Assembly: GCF_013911965.1 (NCBI RefSeq)
Contig: NZ_JACESE010000007.1
Location: 1-64,000 of the forward strand
DNA: 64,000 nt
Source of the DNA: Phenylobacterium sp.
GTDB taxonomy: Bacteria; Pseudomonadota; Alphaproteobacteria; Caulobacterales; Caulobacteraceae
Reading direction: 5' to 3'
Below, piece after piece: positions 31,114 to 40,384 of the stretch. The notes below the pieces were generated by a model. It was not told where the DNA came from. It saw only the letters and a program-made list of their open reading frames with translations, and did not search any database. Positions within the stretch are counted from its first letter, which is position 1; each line of letters starts with the position of its first letter. The position numbers and the translations under genes are program-made.

Positions 31114-32269
31114 CCGCCTTGGCGAGCTTGGCCGCCCGATCGGTCCAGCGATGCTCGGCCATGGCCTTTTTCGCTCCGGCCCGGGCCATGGCGGCGAGCG
31201 CGGCCTCGTCGGCGAGCAGGCCCTCGATCTGGCCGGGGACCTTGTCGAGTTCGCTCCATGTGAAGGTCGCGATCTCGCGCCCCTCCTTGAAGGCCTCGGC
31301 ATAGTAGCGGCTCTGGTCGGAGATCACGCCGGCGCCCGCGCACATGGCGGTGAAGACCCGCTCATGGCCGCCGGCCACGAAGCCGTTGTTGGTGTTCAGC
31401 ACCAGCCGCGCCTGGCGCAGCAGGTGCAGCGTCTCCTGGAAGCTGCCTTCGCCGCCATAGTCGAAGCCGGGATAGCGGTCGGCCATGGCCTGCCAGCCGA
31501 GGCCATAGACCCGGACCGGCGTCCCCGCCGCGCCCAGCACGTGCAGCAGCCGGTCGCGGTGATAGGCCTCGGCGAAGGACTGGACGGTCTGCAGCAGGGG
31601 CAGCAGCTGCTCGAAGGTCTCGGCGTTCAGTTCGACGCCCAGTTGGGAAAGGGTCTGCTTCAGGGCGTCCAGCGCGGGCAGGCGCCCGTCGGCGGCCATG
31701 CGCTCGGCGGTCTGCTCGATCAGGGTGCGGGCCGGGCTGTCGGGCCAGTCGGCCCAGGCGCGGACTGGATCGCCTCTGTAGGTGCCGGTGAACAGCAGCG
31801 GGATGTCGCGGGCGGCGAAGGCTTCGTCGGAGGTGTCCGGCGGCGACCCGAGTTCGTTGGCGCCGCAGGGCAGGAAGCCGATCTGGCGAAAGGCCGGCGC
31901 CTGGCCCCAGGCGGTCATGAACTGCACGTGGGTGCGGTCGAGGAAGAAGGCCACCTTCTTCTTCACTGGCGTCGTCAGCCGCTGCACGTGGTGCAGGGGA
32001 TGGTCCACATAGATGGAGGCGAAGACGGCGCCGGAGCGGTCGAAGACGGGATTGTCGGGCGTCTGCAGGCCCACGCCCATGCCGCTGAAGCCGAAGAAGC
32101 AGTCGGGCGGGTCGGCGAGGGCGCTGTTCACCTCGTCCACCCAGCCGTCGGCCGCCAGATCGATCCGGCGCGCCTCGTGGCCGAGTTCGACAAGGGCGGC
32201 GGCCAGCTGGTCGGCGTGGAGCCGCAGCGATCCGTACTGCCCCTGGCCCTTGAAGAGAACGAACCGCAC
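31097..32269 (-). CDS. glycosyltransferase-like protein (CgeB-type)
   Basis: 390 aa. The GTG at 32269 is used because GGGGAG lies just upstream and (M)RFVLFKGQGQYGSLRLHADQL is a natural Rossmann opening; an ATG 60 nt further up is open. The C-terminal part carries the GT4/CgeB-like nucleotide-binding block (LVLNTNNGFVAGGHERVF, then TAMCAGAGVISDQSRYYAEAF). No membrane helix. It is convergent with the nucleotidyltransferase cassette and may use its product to decorate a surface glycan or flagellin. Acceptor unknown. Confidence 0.8.
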   Translation of the reverse strand: MRFVLFKGQGQYGSLRLHADQLAAALVELGHEARRIDLAADGWVDEVNSALADPPDCFFGFSGMGVGLQTPDNPVFDRSGAVFASIYVDHPLHHVQRLTTPVKKKVAFFLDRTHVQFMTAWGQAPAFRQIGFLPCGANELGSPPDTSDEAFAARDIPLLFTGTYRGDPVRAWADWPDSPARTLIEQTAERMAADGRLPALDALKQTLSQLGVELNAETFEQLLPLLQTVQSFAEAYHRDRLLHVLGAAGTPVRVYGLGWQAMADRYPGFDYGGEGSFQETLHLLRQARLVLNTNNGFVAGGHERVFTAMCAGAGVISDQSRYYAEAFKEGREIATFTWSELDKVPGQIEGLLADEAALAAMARAGAKKAMAEHRWTDRAAKLAKAVRQAK

Positions 32270-32359
32270 GACCGGCTCCCCACCATCCTGAAAGGCCGCA
32301 GGGTCGGACGATTCCGCAGAACCGCCCAACCCTGCCTCGGGCCTTCGGGGGAGGAAGCT

Positions 32360-33760
32360 CTAGAAGCTCTGGTTGATCTCGACGTAGCCCAAGAGAGGCT
32401 CGCCGCCGGTGGCGTTGGGCGCATCCTCCAGGAACTCGCCGGTGGCCAGCTTGGCGAAGCCGAACTCCAGGCGGGTGGACTTCGGGATCACCCAGTAGCG
32501 GGCGCGGGCCTCGATCTGGTGGCCGGCGAAATCGCCCGACGCGCCGGTCGCGTCGCGCACGCCGGTGCTGGCGAAGGAGTCCGTCGCCTCGTCGAGATAG
32601 AGGGCGCGGTAGAAGACCATGGCGTCCCAGCGGCTGTTGGGCTTCACCTCCAGGCGCACGCCCGGAGAGACGAAGTTGGACCGGCCGAGCGGGCCATAGG
32701 CGCCGGGCGGACCGAAGTCCGGACGACGGGGGCCGAAGAGGCCGTCGAAGCGGTTGTAGTCGCCGTCGGCCGAGCTCTCGTCGCCGCTGGCGAAGTCGTA
32801 TTCGAAGGCCACGCGCGGGGACCAGGCGGCGTCGAAGGTCTTGCCGACCTCGGCGTGGAGGTAGCTGGCGTCGACATCCAGGTCGCGGCGATCGGTGGCG
32901 CTGGACGAATTGCGCGCCTTGCCGGTCTGCCAGCCGCCCTCGATCTCGTAGTCGAAGGCACCCTTCGAGGGCTCGCGGATGGCCCGGCCGCCGAAGGTGG
33001 TGAAGCGGCGGTTCCGCGTGGCGAGCTCGGCGGAGTCTTCCTCCTCCAGGCGGAAGGCGAACACCTCCAGCTGACCGCCCGCCGGCAGGACCTTGGGCGT
33101 GGTGAACATGCCGCCCCAGAAGACCAGATTGTCGTTCTGGCGGTCGGCTTCGATCTCGTTGTCCAGGATGCCGGCCCGGTCGCTGGGCAGCTTCTGAAGC
33201 GGGTAGGTGTAGAAGAGCGTCGCTTCGCCCACGGCCTCGGCGCTCCAGTCGGCGCGCAGGCCGGCGAAGGCGTTGGTGGCGTTGCCGTAGGACGAGCGGC
33301 CGACCAGGCGGCGCGATCCGAGGTCCATGGTGAAGCGCCCGGCGGTCAGGGCGGCTTCCGAGCCTTCGACCAGCAGGTCCCCAGCGTCGAGCGCCACATA
33401 GCCCTGGATCAGCTCCAGCGCATTGACGTCGCCTGTGCCGGTGGGGGAGCCGCTGTCGTTCAGATAGACCCGCGCGTCGATGATCTCGCCGCCGATGCGG
33501 ACGGGCGCGAGGTCGAGTTCGGCGAAGAGAGTGGTGCGGAAGGCGAGCGCCTGGTCGGAACTGTCGCCATAGGCGGGGCGGAACTGGCCGTCCAGGCTCT
33601 CGTAGCGGGCGCGGAACGTGCCCGAGAGCGTCAGGTTGTCCGGCGCGCCGACCGCGTCGTGCAGCGTCCAGGGTTTCGTCTGGGCGGCGGCGGGCGCGGC
33701 GAAGGCGAGGCTGGCGGCGAGCAGGGAGGCGCCGGCGGCGAGGGTGTGACGAAGCGTCAT
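32360..33760 (-). CDS. alginate-export-type outer membrane porin
   Basis: 466 aa from the ATG at 33760 (GGAGAGATTCG upstream); a further ATG 27 nt upstream is less likely. Signal peptide to about residue 27 (AASLAFAAPAAAQ). The rest is an amphipathic beta barrel: FRARYESLDGQFRPAYG, FRTTLFAELDL, GRFTMDLGSRRLVGRSSYGNATNAF, ending VEINQSF with terminal Phe. This matches the alginate_exp (AlgE-like) family, which in Caulobacterales is used for many solutes. It lies 82 bp after the CysA-type ATPase gene on the same strand. Confidence 0.85.
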   Translation of the reverse strand: MTLRHTLAAGASLLAASLAFAAPAAAQTKPWTLHDAVGAPDNLTLSGTFRARYESLDGQFRPAYGDSSDQALAFRTTLFAELDLAPVRIGGEIIDARVYLNDSGSPTGTGDVNALELIQGYVALDAGDLLVEGSEAALTAGRFTMDLGSRRLVGRSSYGNATNAFAGLRADWSAEAVGEATLFYTYPLQKLPSDRAGILDNEIEADRQNDNLVFWGGMFTTPKVLPAGGQLEVFAFRLEEEDSAELATRNRRFTTFGGRAIREPSKGAFDYEIEGGWQTGKARNSSSATDRRDLDVDASYLHAEVGKTFDAAWSPRVAFEYDFASGDESSADGDYNRFDGLFGPRRPDFGPPGAYGPLGRSNFVSPGVRLEVKPNSRWDAMVFYRALYLDEATDSFASTGVRDATGASGDFAGHQIEARARYWVIPKSTRLEFGFAKLATGEFLEDAPNATGGEPLLGYVEINQSF

Positions 33761-33842
33761 GACGGTCGAATCTCTCCGTTCGGACACCCGTGTTCGTCGG
33801 GCATCCGGTGTCGTCGGCTAGACGGCAAAGGTTGCGTGGAAC

Positions 33843-34874
33843 TTAAGGCTGTCGGCCGTGGATCAGCAGCCGGCGGGGCGCCACCCGGATGTCAGGGCCA
33901 AGCTCTACAAGGGTTTGCGGGACCTGGAGGTCGAAAACCCGTCCGCCGATCTGCAGGGTCGCTCGCGACGATCCGCCGCGCTTGCTGAGGTTGAGGATGC
34001 GGGCTGGCGCACCGTCTCCGTGCGCGGGCAGGAAATCGGCGGCCTCGGCGCGGAAGCTGACCGTCACCTCGCCGGAGGGGGCGCCGGCCGGCGCCGGGGT
34101 CCTCCATCCGGCCACGGCGAGGACGCCGTCCCGGACCTGGCCGGGCAGTTGCACCCCTTCGCCGACGAAGGCGAACACGAAGTCGGAGGCTGGCGTCTCA
34201 TAGACCCCCTGGGGCGTATCGACCTGCTCCAGGCGACCGTCCTTCAGTATGGCCACCCGGTCGGCGAGATCGAGCGCCTCCTCCTGGTCATGGGTCACGA
34301 AGATCGTCGTCAGACCCGTCTCGTCGTGGATCTTTCGCAGCCAGACCCGAAGCTCTCGGCGGACCTTGGCGTCGAGCGCGCCGAAGGGCTCGTCCAGCAG
34401 CAGCATGCGCGGGCCGATCGCCAGCGCCCGGGCGAGCGCCACACGCTGCCGCTGGCCGCCGGACAGCTGCGCCGGATAGCGGCCGCCCAGGCCCTCCAGC
34501 TGGACGAGCTTCAGAAGCTCCTCCACGCGGGCGGCGATCTCGTCAGGGCGCAGCCGCGCCTTGCGCGCCTTCACCTCCAGGCCGAAGGCGATGTTCCGGG
34601 CCACTGTCATGTGGCGGAAGAGGGCGTAGTGCTGGAAGACCATGCCCACCCGCCGCTCGCGGGCGTCCACGGCCAGCAGGTCCTCGCCCTGGAAACGGAC
34701 GGCGCCGCGGTCGGGCCGCTCCAGGCCCGCCAGGACGCGGAGCAGGGTGGTCTTGCCCGAGCCCGAGGGACCGAGCAGGGCGAGGAACTCGCCCTCGCGC
34801 GCCTCAAGGGAGACGCCCCCAAGCGCGGCATGGCGGCCGAAGCTCTTGGCCACGTCGTCGATGATCAGGGACAT
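33843..34874 (-). CDS. ABC transporter ATP-binding protein, sulfate CysA type
   Basis: 343 aa. Walker [11 protein letters not shown]-loop [12 protein letters not shown], signature [15 protein letters not shown], Walker [12 protein letters not shown] and the switch His in [15 protein letters not shown]. The C-terminal TOBE/regulatory domain ([17 protein letters not shown]) matches CysA. No CysT, CysW or binding protein gene lies nearby, so the ATPase is orphaned here and must use permeases encoded elsewhere. It follows the alkylsulfatase gene by 19 bp, which supports a role in sulfate import. Confidence 0.88.
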   Translation of the reverse strand: MSLIIDDVAKSFGRHAALGGVSLEAREGEFLALLGPSGSGKTTLLRVLAGLERPDRGAVRFQGEDLLAVDARERRVGMVFQHYALFRHMTVARNIAFGLEVKARKARLRPDEIAARVEELLKLVQLEGLGGRYPAQLSGGQRQRVALARALAIGPRMLLLDEPFGALDAKVRRELRVWLRKIHDETGLTTIFVTHDQEEALDLADRVAILKDGRLEQVDTPQGVYETPASDFVFAFVGEGVQLPGQVRDGVLAVAGWRTPAPAGAPSGEVTVSFRAEAADFLPAHGDGAPARILNLSKRGGSSRATLQIGGRVFDLQVPQTLVELGPDIRVAPRRLLIHGRQP

Positions 34875-34893
34875 GCGCGCTCTGATCCCCGCC

Positions 34894-36783
34894 TCACGGC
34901 ATGACGATCTCGAACCAGAAGTCGAAGCGGTCGAGGAGGGCGAGAAGGGTCCGAAGGGGTGTCGGATCCGCCGTCGTCACCGCGCCCTGTTCGATGGCGG
35001 CGTCCAGCTCCGTCTCCCCGAGCACGAGGCCCACCAGCGCGGCGCGGGTCAGCGTCACGGCCGTTGCGCCGGGGGCGATGCGGTCCCGCCCATGGTGCAG
35101 GACGGCGTTCTCCACGCTCAGACCGTAGCGCTCGCCCGTATCGGAGAAGGTGAGGTCGAGCGCGATCTCCTGCGCGCCGGCCTTGTCGCCGTTCAGGCGG
35201 ACAGAGAGGGAGTCGAGAAGCTGCTCGGGCGGAAGGTTGCGGATCTGGCCCGCCGCGCCCTGGCGAGGCGTGGGGGAGGGCGGGCGCGGATTGCGCAGCT
35301 CCTGGGCGCCGGTCAGGTAGAAGGCCCGCCAGGGCCCGGACTCGGCCTGGTAGCCGAGCTGTTCCAGGGCGTCGGCCTGCAGCTCGCGGGCCTCCGTATG
35401 GCCGGGATCGGCGAAGACCAGGTGGTTCACCAGCTGGGCGGTCCAGCGGTAGTCCCCGGCCGCAAACGCCTCGCGCGCCTTGGCCAGCAGGGCGTCCGGT
35501 CCGCCGGCCAGCTCGACATAGCGCTTGCCCGCCTCGACCGGCGGGTGGGGATGCAGATTGGCCGGATTGCCGTCGAACCAGCCGAGATAGCGCTGGTAGA
35601 CGGCCTTGGCGTTGTGGTTGAGCGTTCCGTAGTAGCCGCGGGTGTGCCACTCGGCCGCCAGCGTCGGCGGCAGCTTCAGGGCCTCGCCGATCTCCAGCGG
35701 CGTCAGGCCGTGGTTGGCCATGCGCAGCGTCTGGTCGTGGATGAACTTGTAGAGGTCGCGCTGCTTCTTCAGGAAATCGACGGCGCGCTCGCGGCCCCAG
35801 CGCGGCCAGTGGTGGCTGGCGAACAGCACCTCGGTCCGGGCGCTGAACATCTCGCTCGCCTCGTCGATGTACCAGGCCCACCGCTTGGCGTCGCGCACCT
35901 GGGCGCCGCGCGGGGTGTAGATGTTGTGCAGGTGGCAGGTGCAGTTCTCGGCCATGCAGAGCGCGCCGAACTGCGGGAAGAAGAAGTTCATCTCCGCCGG
36001 CGCCTCGGTGTCGGGCGTCACCTGGAACTCGATCTCCACGCCGTCGACGGTGAGCCGCGTGCCGGTCTTGGAGATGCTCTCCGTCGGCGGGATCAGGCTG
36101 ACCGCGCCCATGGAGGTGGTCTTGCCGAGGCCGGAGTCCACATGGCCGCGCGGGTCGCGGGGCAGCAGGGCGCCGTACATGTAGGTGGCGCGTCGGCCCA
36201 TGGCGTTGCCGGCCAGCACGTTCTCGCTGACCGCCTCCTCCAGGAAGCCTTCCGGCGCGATGATGCGCATGCCGGCTTCGATGTCGGCGTCGGAGAGGAC
36301 GCCGCGGACGCCGCCGTAGTGGTCGACGTGACTGTGGGTGTAGATCACCGCGCTCACCGGCTTGTCGCCACGATGCCTGCGCATGAGGGCGAGCGCGGCG
36401 GCCGCCGGCTCGGCGGAGATCAGCGGGTCGATGACGATGTAGCCCCGCTCGCCCTCGATGAAGGTGATGTTGGAGAGGTCGAAGCCGCGGACCTGGTAGA
36501 CGCCCTTGGTCACCTCGAAGAGGCCGTGCAGGGCGTTCAGCCGCGCCTGCCGCCAGAGGCTCGGATTGACCGTTGGCGGCGCCGCCTCGGCCTCCTCGAA
36601 GGCGAAGGCGCCCATGTTCCAGACGACCCCGCCGGAGGCGTTCTCGATCCTGGCGTCGGGGATGGTTCCGATGAAGCCGCGGCGCGCATCGGCGAAATCC
36701 TGGCCGTCGTCGGCGGGCAGTTCGGCGCGCAGGGTCTCGTGCGCCCGCAGGGTGGCTTCGGTGGCGTCCTTGGGCGCGGTCAT
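34894..36783 (-). CDS. alkyl sulfatase, SdsA1-like metallo-beta-lactamase
   Basis: 629 aa. Hydrolyses alkyl sulfate esters to alcohol and sulfate at a binuclear zinc site. The metal motif [10 protein letters not shown] (His150, His152, Asp154, His155) sits in an N-terminal metallo-beta-lactamase domain, with [17 protein letters not shown] and [10 protein letters not shown] further on, followed by the dimerisation domain and a C-terminal SCP2-like domain (from about 500). No N-terminal signal peptide is visible, whereas SdsA1 itself is exported. Gene order with the lone CysA ATPase and a porin suggests sulfur scavenging from sulfate esters; maoC and citE lie just upstream in the same direction. 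Confidence 0.92.
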   Translation of the reverse strand: MTAPKDATEATLRAHETLRAELPADDGQDFADARRGFIGTIPDARIENASGGVVWNMGAFAFEEAEAAPPTVNPSLWRQARLNALHGLFEVTKGVYQVRGFDLSNITFIEGERGYIVIDPLISAEPAAAALALMRRHRGDKPVSAVIYTHSHVDHYGGVRGVLSDADIEAGMRIIAPEGFLEEAVSENVLAGNAMGRRATYMYGALLPRDPRGHVDSGLGKTTSMGAVSLIPPTESISKTGTRLTVDGVEIEFQVTPDTEAPAEMNFFFPQFGALCMAENCTCHLHNIYTPRGAQVRDAKRWAWYIDEASEMFSARTEVLFASHHWPRWGRERAVDFLKKQRDLYKFIHDQTLRMANHGLTPLEIGEALKLPPTLAAEWHTRGYYGTLNHNAKAVYQRYLGWFDGNPANLHPHPPVEAGKRYVELAGGPDALLAKAREAFAAGDYRWTAQLVNHLVFADPGHTEARELQADALEQLGYQAESGPWRAFYLTGAQELRNPRPPSPTPRQGAAGQIRNLPPEQLLDSLSVRLNGDKAGAQEIALDLTFSDTGERYGLSVENAVLHHGRDRIAPGATAVTLTRAALVGLVLGETELDAAIEQGAVTTADPTPLRTLLALLDRFDFWFEIVMP

Positions 36784-36815
36784 GGCTTTCGTTTCCCCCT
36801 GATTGTCTGCGCCGG

Positions 36816-37337
36816 TCAGTAGAGGCTGCCGGGCTTGTCCTCGACGGCGTGGCCGCGGGCCGGGATCAGCATGTCGCGCCGGAAGGTGGCGATGACCTTG
36901 CCGTCCTGATTCTTGCCGATGGTGCGGATGGTGACGATGCCCTGGCCCGGCCGCGACTGGCTCTCGCGTTTGGCCAGCACCTCGCTCTCGCCATAGATGG
37001 TGTCGCCAGCGAAGACGGGGGCGGGGAACTTCACCTCGTCCATGCCCAGATTGGCGATGGCCTTCTGGGAGCAGTCACTGACGCTCATGCCGATCAGCAG
37101 GGCGAGCGTGTAGGTGGAGACGACGAGGTTGCGCCCGAACTCCGTCTGCTTGCCGTATTCGGCGTCGAAGTGCAGCGGGTGGGTGTTCAGCGTCAGCAGG
37201 GTGAAGAGGTGGTTGTCGGCCTCGGTCACCGTCTTGCCCGGCCGGTGCTCGTAGACGTCGCCCACGACGAAGTCGTCGTAGTAGCGCCCGAAGGTTTCGC
37301 GATAGCGGCCGGGGGCCACCTCCTTGACCGTCTTCAC
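36816..37337 (-). CDS. MaoC-family enoyl-CoA hydratase (C5-dicarboxyl-CoA type)
   Basis: 173-aa hot-dog hydratase. The GTG at 37337 is the start: AGGGAGG precedes it and it overlaps the stop of the CitE gene as GTGA. The signature hydratase block is TEADNHLFTLLTLNTHPLHFD (Asp and His), with DEVKFPAPVFAGDTI downstream. The single-domain length and the partnership with a CitE-type lyase match the MaoC proteins of itaconate, mesaconate or citramalyl-CoA metabolism. 32 bp upstream of the sulfatase gene on the same strand. Confidence 0.88.
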   Translation of the reverse strand: MKTVKEVAPGRYRETFGRYYDDFVVGDVYEHRPGKTVTEADNHLFTLLTLNTHPLHFDAEYGKQTEFGRNLVVSTYTLALLIGMSVSDCSQKAIANLGMDEVKFPAPVFAGDTIYGESEVLAKRESQSRPGQGIVTIRTIGKNQDGKVIATFRRDMLIPARGHAVEDKPGSLY

Positions 37338-38155
37338 CTCTGGCCTCCCTTCGCCCGTTCCAGAACCCGCTGGGCGGTCCGCACCACGGGCAGTTCGATC
37401 AGTTTGCCGTCCATCAGCACCGGTCCGCCGGCGGCCGCCTCGAAGGCCGCGATCACCTGGTGGGCGTGCGCCACCTCGGCCTCGGCGGGCGTGTAGATGG
37501 CGTTCACCGGTCCCACCTGGTCGGGATGGATGCAGGCCCGGCCGGTGAAGCCCAGCCGGCGCGACCGGTCGGTTTCCGCGGTCAGGACCTCCGGCTCGCC
37601 GACAGCGGCCGGCGGGGCGTCCAGAAGCTGCACGCCGGCGCGCGCGCAGGCGGCGGCCAGCTGGCTGCGGGCGAAGAGCAGGGGCTCCCAGGCCATGTCG
37701 CAGCCGACCTCGGCCGAATAGTCGAAAGCGCCGAACAGCACGCCGGCCACGGCTGTGGCGCCGGCGATGTCCCAGCAGCGCATCAGGCCCTCGGGCGTCT
37801 CGATCAGCGGCCAGAAGGGCCGGTCCTCGCCGAGCGCACGGTGCAGCATGGCGAATTCCTGCGCGCCGGAGGCCTTGGGGATCATGAAGAAGTCGGCCTC
37901 TGCGCGTGCGGCGGCCTGCAGGTCGGCGTCGAACCAGGGCGTGCCGCGCCCGTTCAGCCGCAGGCCCACCTTCACCGGCGACTTCGCGCGTGCGGCCAGG
38001 AAGCGGACCGCCTCGTCGCGGGCGCGGTCCTTGTCCTGGGGCGCCACCGCGTCTTCGAGGTCGAGGCAGACGGCGTCCGCGCCGCTGGTCAGGGCGCGTT
38101 CGAAGCGGTTCGGCCGCGTGGCGGGTGTGAAGAGCAGGGATCGGAACTGGTCCAA
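37334..38155 (-). CDS. HpcH/HpaI (CitE-like) acyl-CoA lyase
   Basis: 273 aa. The TTG at 38155 is chosen because of the perfect GGAGGA 5 nt upstream and the family start (M)DQFRSLLFTPATRPNRFERAL. TIM barrel with CLDLEDAVAPQDKDRARDE (acidic Mg2+ site), LRLNGRGTPWFDADL, PLIETPEGL (Mg2+ Glu) and GRACIHPDQVGPVNAIY. These fit malyl-, beta-methylmalyl- or citramalyl-CoA lyases. It is coupled to maoC and divergent (123 bp) from a Mct-like CoA transferase, so a C5 acyl-CoA substrate is the best guess. Confidence 0.88.
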   Translation of the reverse strand: MDQFRSLLFTPATRPNRFERALTSGADAVCLDLEDAVAPQDKDRARDEAVRFLAARAKSPVKVGLRLNGRGTPWFDADLQAAARAEADFFMIPKASGAQEFAMLHRALGEDRPFWPLIETPEGLMRCWDIAGATAVAGVLFGAFDYSAEVGCDMAWEPLLFARSQLAAACARAGVQLLDAPPAAVGEPEVLTAETDRSRRLGFTGRACIHPDQVGPVNAIYTPAEAEVAHAHQVIAAFEAAAGGPVLMDGKLIELPVVRTAQRVLERAKGGQR

Positions 38156-38278
38156 GCGTCCTCCGGGGCGGGGCTGAGTCGCTGAGAGCGCGATAGAACA
38201 CCCAAGCGCCGCGCCGGGCCAGGGCGCCCCTAGCGTCAAGGCGCGCACGTGCTAAGCGGCTCGCAAGGGAGAGACGCC

Positions 38279-39493
38279 ATGTACGACCTTCTGAAGGGCC
38301 TGACGGTGGTCGAGGGTTCGGCCTTCATCGCCGGTCCCACCTGCGGCCTCTATCTCGCCCAGCTGGGCGCCCAGGTGATCCGTTTCGACAATATCGGCGG
38401 CGGGCCGGACTTCCGGCGCTGGCCGCTGGCCGCCAGCGGGGCGAGCCTCTATTGGGAGGGGCTGAATAAGGGCAAGAAGTCGGTGGCCATCGACCTCTCC
38501 CGGCCCGAGGGGCGGGAGCTCGCCCAGCGTCTGGCCGCCGCGCCGGGCGAGGACGCCGGCCTCTTCGTCACCAACTTCCCTGTCGAAGGGTTCCTCGCCT
38601 ACGAGAGGCTGAAGGCCCTGCGCGAGGACGTCATCTGCGTGCGCGTCATGGGCTGGGCCGACGGCGGCCCGGGCGTCGACTACACGATCAACAGCGCCGT
38701 CGGCGTGCCCCTGATGACCGGCCATCCGGACGATCCGCGGCCGGTGAACCACGTCCTGCCGGCCTGGGACCTGCTGACCGGCGCCTTCGCGGCCTTCAAC
38801 CTCGTCGCGGCCCTGCTGGCCCGTCATCGGACCGGCCAGGGGCGGGAGATCCGCATCCCTTTGTCCGACGTCGCCGCCGCCAGCCTCGCCAATATGGGCA
38901 TGACAGCCGAGATCCTGGCCGGCGGGGGCCTGCGGCCGCGCCTGGGCAACGAACTCTTCGGCGCCTTCGGTCGCGATTTCGTCACCCGCGACGGCAAGCG
39001 GCTGATGGTGGTGGCGATCACGCCGCGCCAGTGGACGGGGCTCATCGAGGTCCTCGGCGTGGGCGAGGCCGTGGCCGCGGTGGAGCGCACGCGCGATGTC
39101 GACTTCCGCAAGGACGAGGGGCTGCGGTTCGCGCACAAGGACGTGCTCATGCCGATCTTCGAGGATGGCTTCGCCCGCGCCGACAGCGCCGACATCCTGC
39201 CGCGTTTCGACGAACTCGGCGTCTGCTGGGGGCCCTATCAGCGGCTGGAGGAGGCGCTGGAGGATCCGCGCCTCTTCGCCGGCAACCCGATCTTTTCCGA
39301 GCTCACCCAGCCGTCGGGCGAGACCTATCCGGTTCCGGGCTACGCCGCGACCCTGCCGCAGGACGCGCGGCGGCCGGCGCTTCCGGCCTCGCGCCTGGGT
39401 CAGCATACCGAGGAGGTGCTGGCGGGGCTGCTCGGTCTGAGCGGCGGCGAGATCGCCCGCCTGCACGATGCGGGGGTGGTGGCCTCGGGGTGA
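38279..39493 (+). CDS. CaiB/BaiF CoA-transferase, mesaconyl-CoA C1-C4 transferase (Mct)-like
   Basis: 404 aa; ATG behind AAGGGAGAG. Class III CoA-transferase. The opening LLKGLTVVEGSAFIAGP, then LAQLGAQVIRFDNIGGGPDF and GLNKGKKSVAIDLSR, agrees with what I remember of the intramolecular mesaconyl-C1-CoA:C4 transferase of Chloroflexus more than with typical formyl-CoA transferases. NHVLPAWDLLTGAF holds the expected catalytic Asp. It is divergent from the CitE and MaoC genes, which are the other enzymes of mesaconyl/citramalyl-CoA interconversion. Exact substrate inferred. Confidence 0.85.
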   Translation: MYDLLKGLTVVEGSAFIAGPTCGLYLAQLGAQVIRFDNIGGGPDFRRWPLAASGASLYWEGLNKGKKSVAIDLSRPEGRELAQRLAAAPGEDAGLFVTNFPVEGFLAYERLKALREDVICVRVMGWADGGPGVDYTINSAVGVPLMTGHPDDPRPVNHVLPAWDLLTGAFAAFNLVAALLARHRTGQGREIRIPLSDVAAASLANMGMTAEILAGGGLRPRLGNELFGAFGRDFVTRDGKRLMVVAITPRQWTGLIEVLGVGEAVAAVERTRDVDFRKDEGLRFAHKDVLMPIFEDGFARADSADILPRFDELGVCWGPYQRLEEALEDPRLFAGNPIFSELTQPSGETYPVPGYAATLPQDARRPALPASRLGQHTEEVLAGLLGLSGGEIARLHDAGVVASG

Positions 39494-39509
39494 GACTCAA
39501 ACTCCGCCC

Positions 39510-39596
39510 GTCATGCTCGCCCGTGTGGCGAGCATCCCTTGCAGGGGCAGGCGCGAGCCTCGTCCGGGATTCCCGGCGCAGGGCCGGCGATGACGG
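39510..39596. repeat. 87-bp two-hairpin intergenic repeat, copy A
   Basis: Starts GTCAT and ends ATGACGG. First hairpin GCTCGCC-CGTGT-GGCGAGC; second hairpin ATTCCCGGC-GCAGG-GCCGGCGAT (one mismatch, one G-U). A matching 87-bp element lies at 44453-44539. It fills the 118-bp gap between the convergent CaiB and slipin genes. Looks like a REP/MITE-class mobile palindrome; it may also act as a bidirectional terminator. Confidence 0.8.
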
Positions 39597-39611
39597 ATTT
39601 GGCGTGCGGAG

Positions 39612-40370
39612 CTAGTCGGCCTTGGCCATCTTGCTCAGCAGCGTCCCCAGCTCCACCGGCATCGGGAAGACGATGGTGGAGTTCTTGTCGGCGCCGATGT
39701 CGTAGAGGGTCGAGAGGTAGCGCAGCTGCATGGCCTCCGGCTGGCCGGCCAGGGTCTGGGCGGCCTCCAGCATGGCCTGGGCGGCCTGCTTTTCGCCGTC
39801 GGCGTTGATGATGCGGGCGCGGCGGTTCCGCTCGGCCTCGGCCTGGCGGGCGATGGCGCGGACCATGCTCTCGTCGATGTCGACGTGCTTGATCTCCACA
39901 TTGGCCACCTTGATGCCCCAGGCCTCGGTCTGGGCGTCGAGGATCTCCTCGATGTCGCGGTTGAGCTTGTCGCGCTCGCCCAGCATCTCGTCGAGGTCGT
40001 GCTTGCCCAGCACCGAACGCAGCGTCGTCTGGGCGAGCTGGCTGGTGGCGCCCATATAGTCCTCCACCTGGATCACCGCCCGGTCGGGATCGATGACTCG
40101 GAAGTAGAGGACCGCCGACACCTTCACCGAGACGTTGTCGCGGCTGATGACGTCCTGGCTCGGCACGTCGAGCACGATGGTCCGCAGATCCACCTTCACC
40201 ATCTGCTGGACGATGGGGATCAGCAGGATCAGGCCCGGCCCCTTGACGCCGGAATAGCGGCCCAGGGTGAAGACGACGGCGCGCTCGTATTCGCGCAGGA
40301 TCTTCACGGCCTGCATCAGGATGATGATGGCGAGGACTGCGAGAGCGAGATAGCTGGCGAGGTCGATCAT
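39612..40370 (-). CDS. slipin / SPFH (band 7) membrane protein
   Basis: 252 aa. N-terminal membrane helix ([18 protein letters not shown]), then the SPFH domain with [20 protein letters not shown] and [27 protein letters not shown] helical Glu/Ala/Arg region follows ([21 protein letters not shown]). It forms microdomain scaffolds. The CGGAGAG ribosome site precedes ATG 40370. It lies 14 bp after the NfeD protease gene; this slipin/NfeD pair is a classic operon in which the protease can cleave the slipin C-terminus. Confidence 0.93.
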   Translation of the reverse strand: MIDLASYLALAVLAIIILMQAVKILREYERAVVFTLGRYSGVKGPGLILLIPIVQQMVKVDLRTIVLDVPSQDVISRDNVSVKVSAVLYFRVIDPDRAVIQVEDYMGATSQLAQTTLRSVLGKHDLDEMLGERDKLNRDIEEILDAQTEAWGIKVANVEIKHVDIDESMVRAIARQAEAERNRRARIINADGEKQAAQAMLEAAQTLAGQPEAMQLRYLSTLYDIGADKNSTIVFPMPVELGTLLSKMAKAD

Positions 40371-40384
40371 GGGACTCTCCGGGT

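Noticed and set aside
31151-33988. 945-aa plus-strand open frame over the glycosyltransferase and porin
   Set aside because: Covers two convincing minus-strand genes and their gap; repetitive, low-complexity, no domain.
36816-38201. Single 461-aa minus-strand fusion joining CitE-like sequence to MaoC
   Set aside because: Its N-terminal part is Arg/Pro/Gly-rich noise in the wrong frame; the true lyase uses the other frame and ends in a GTGA overlap with maoC.
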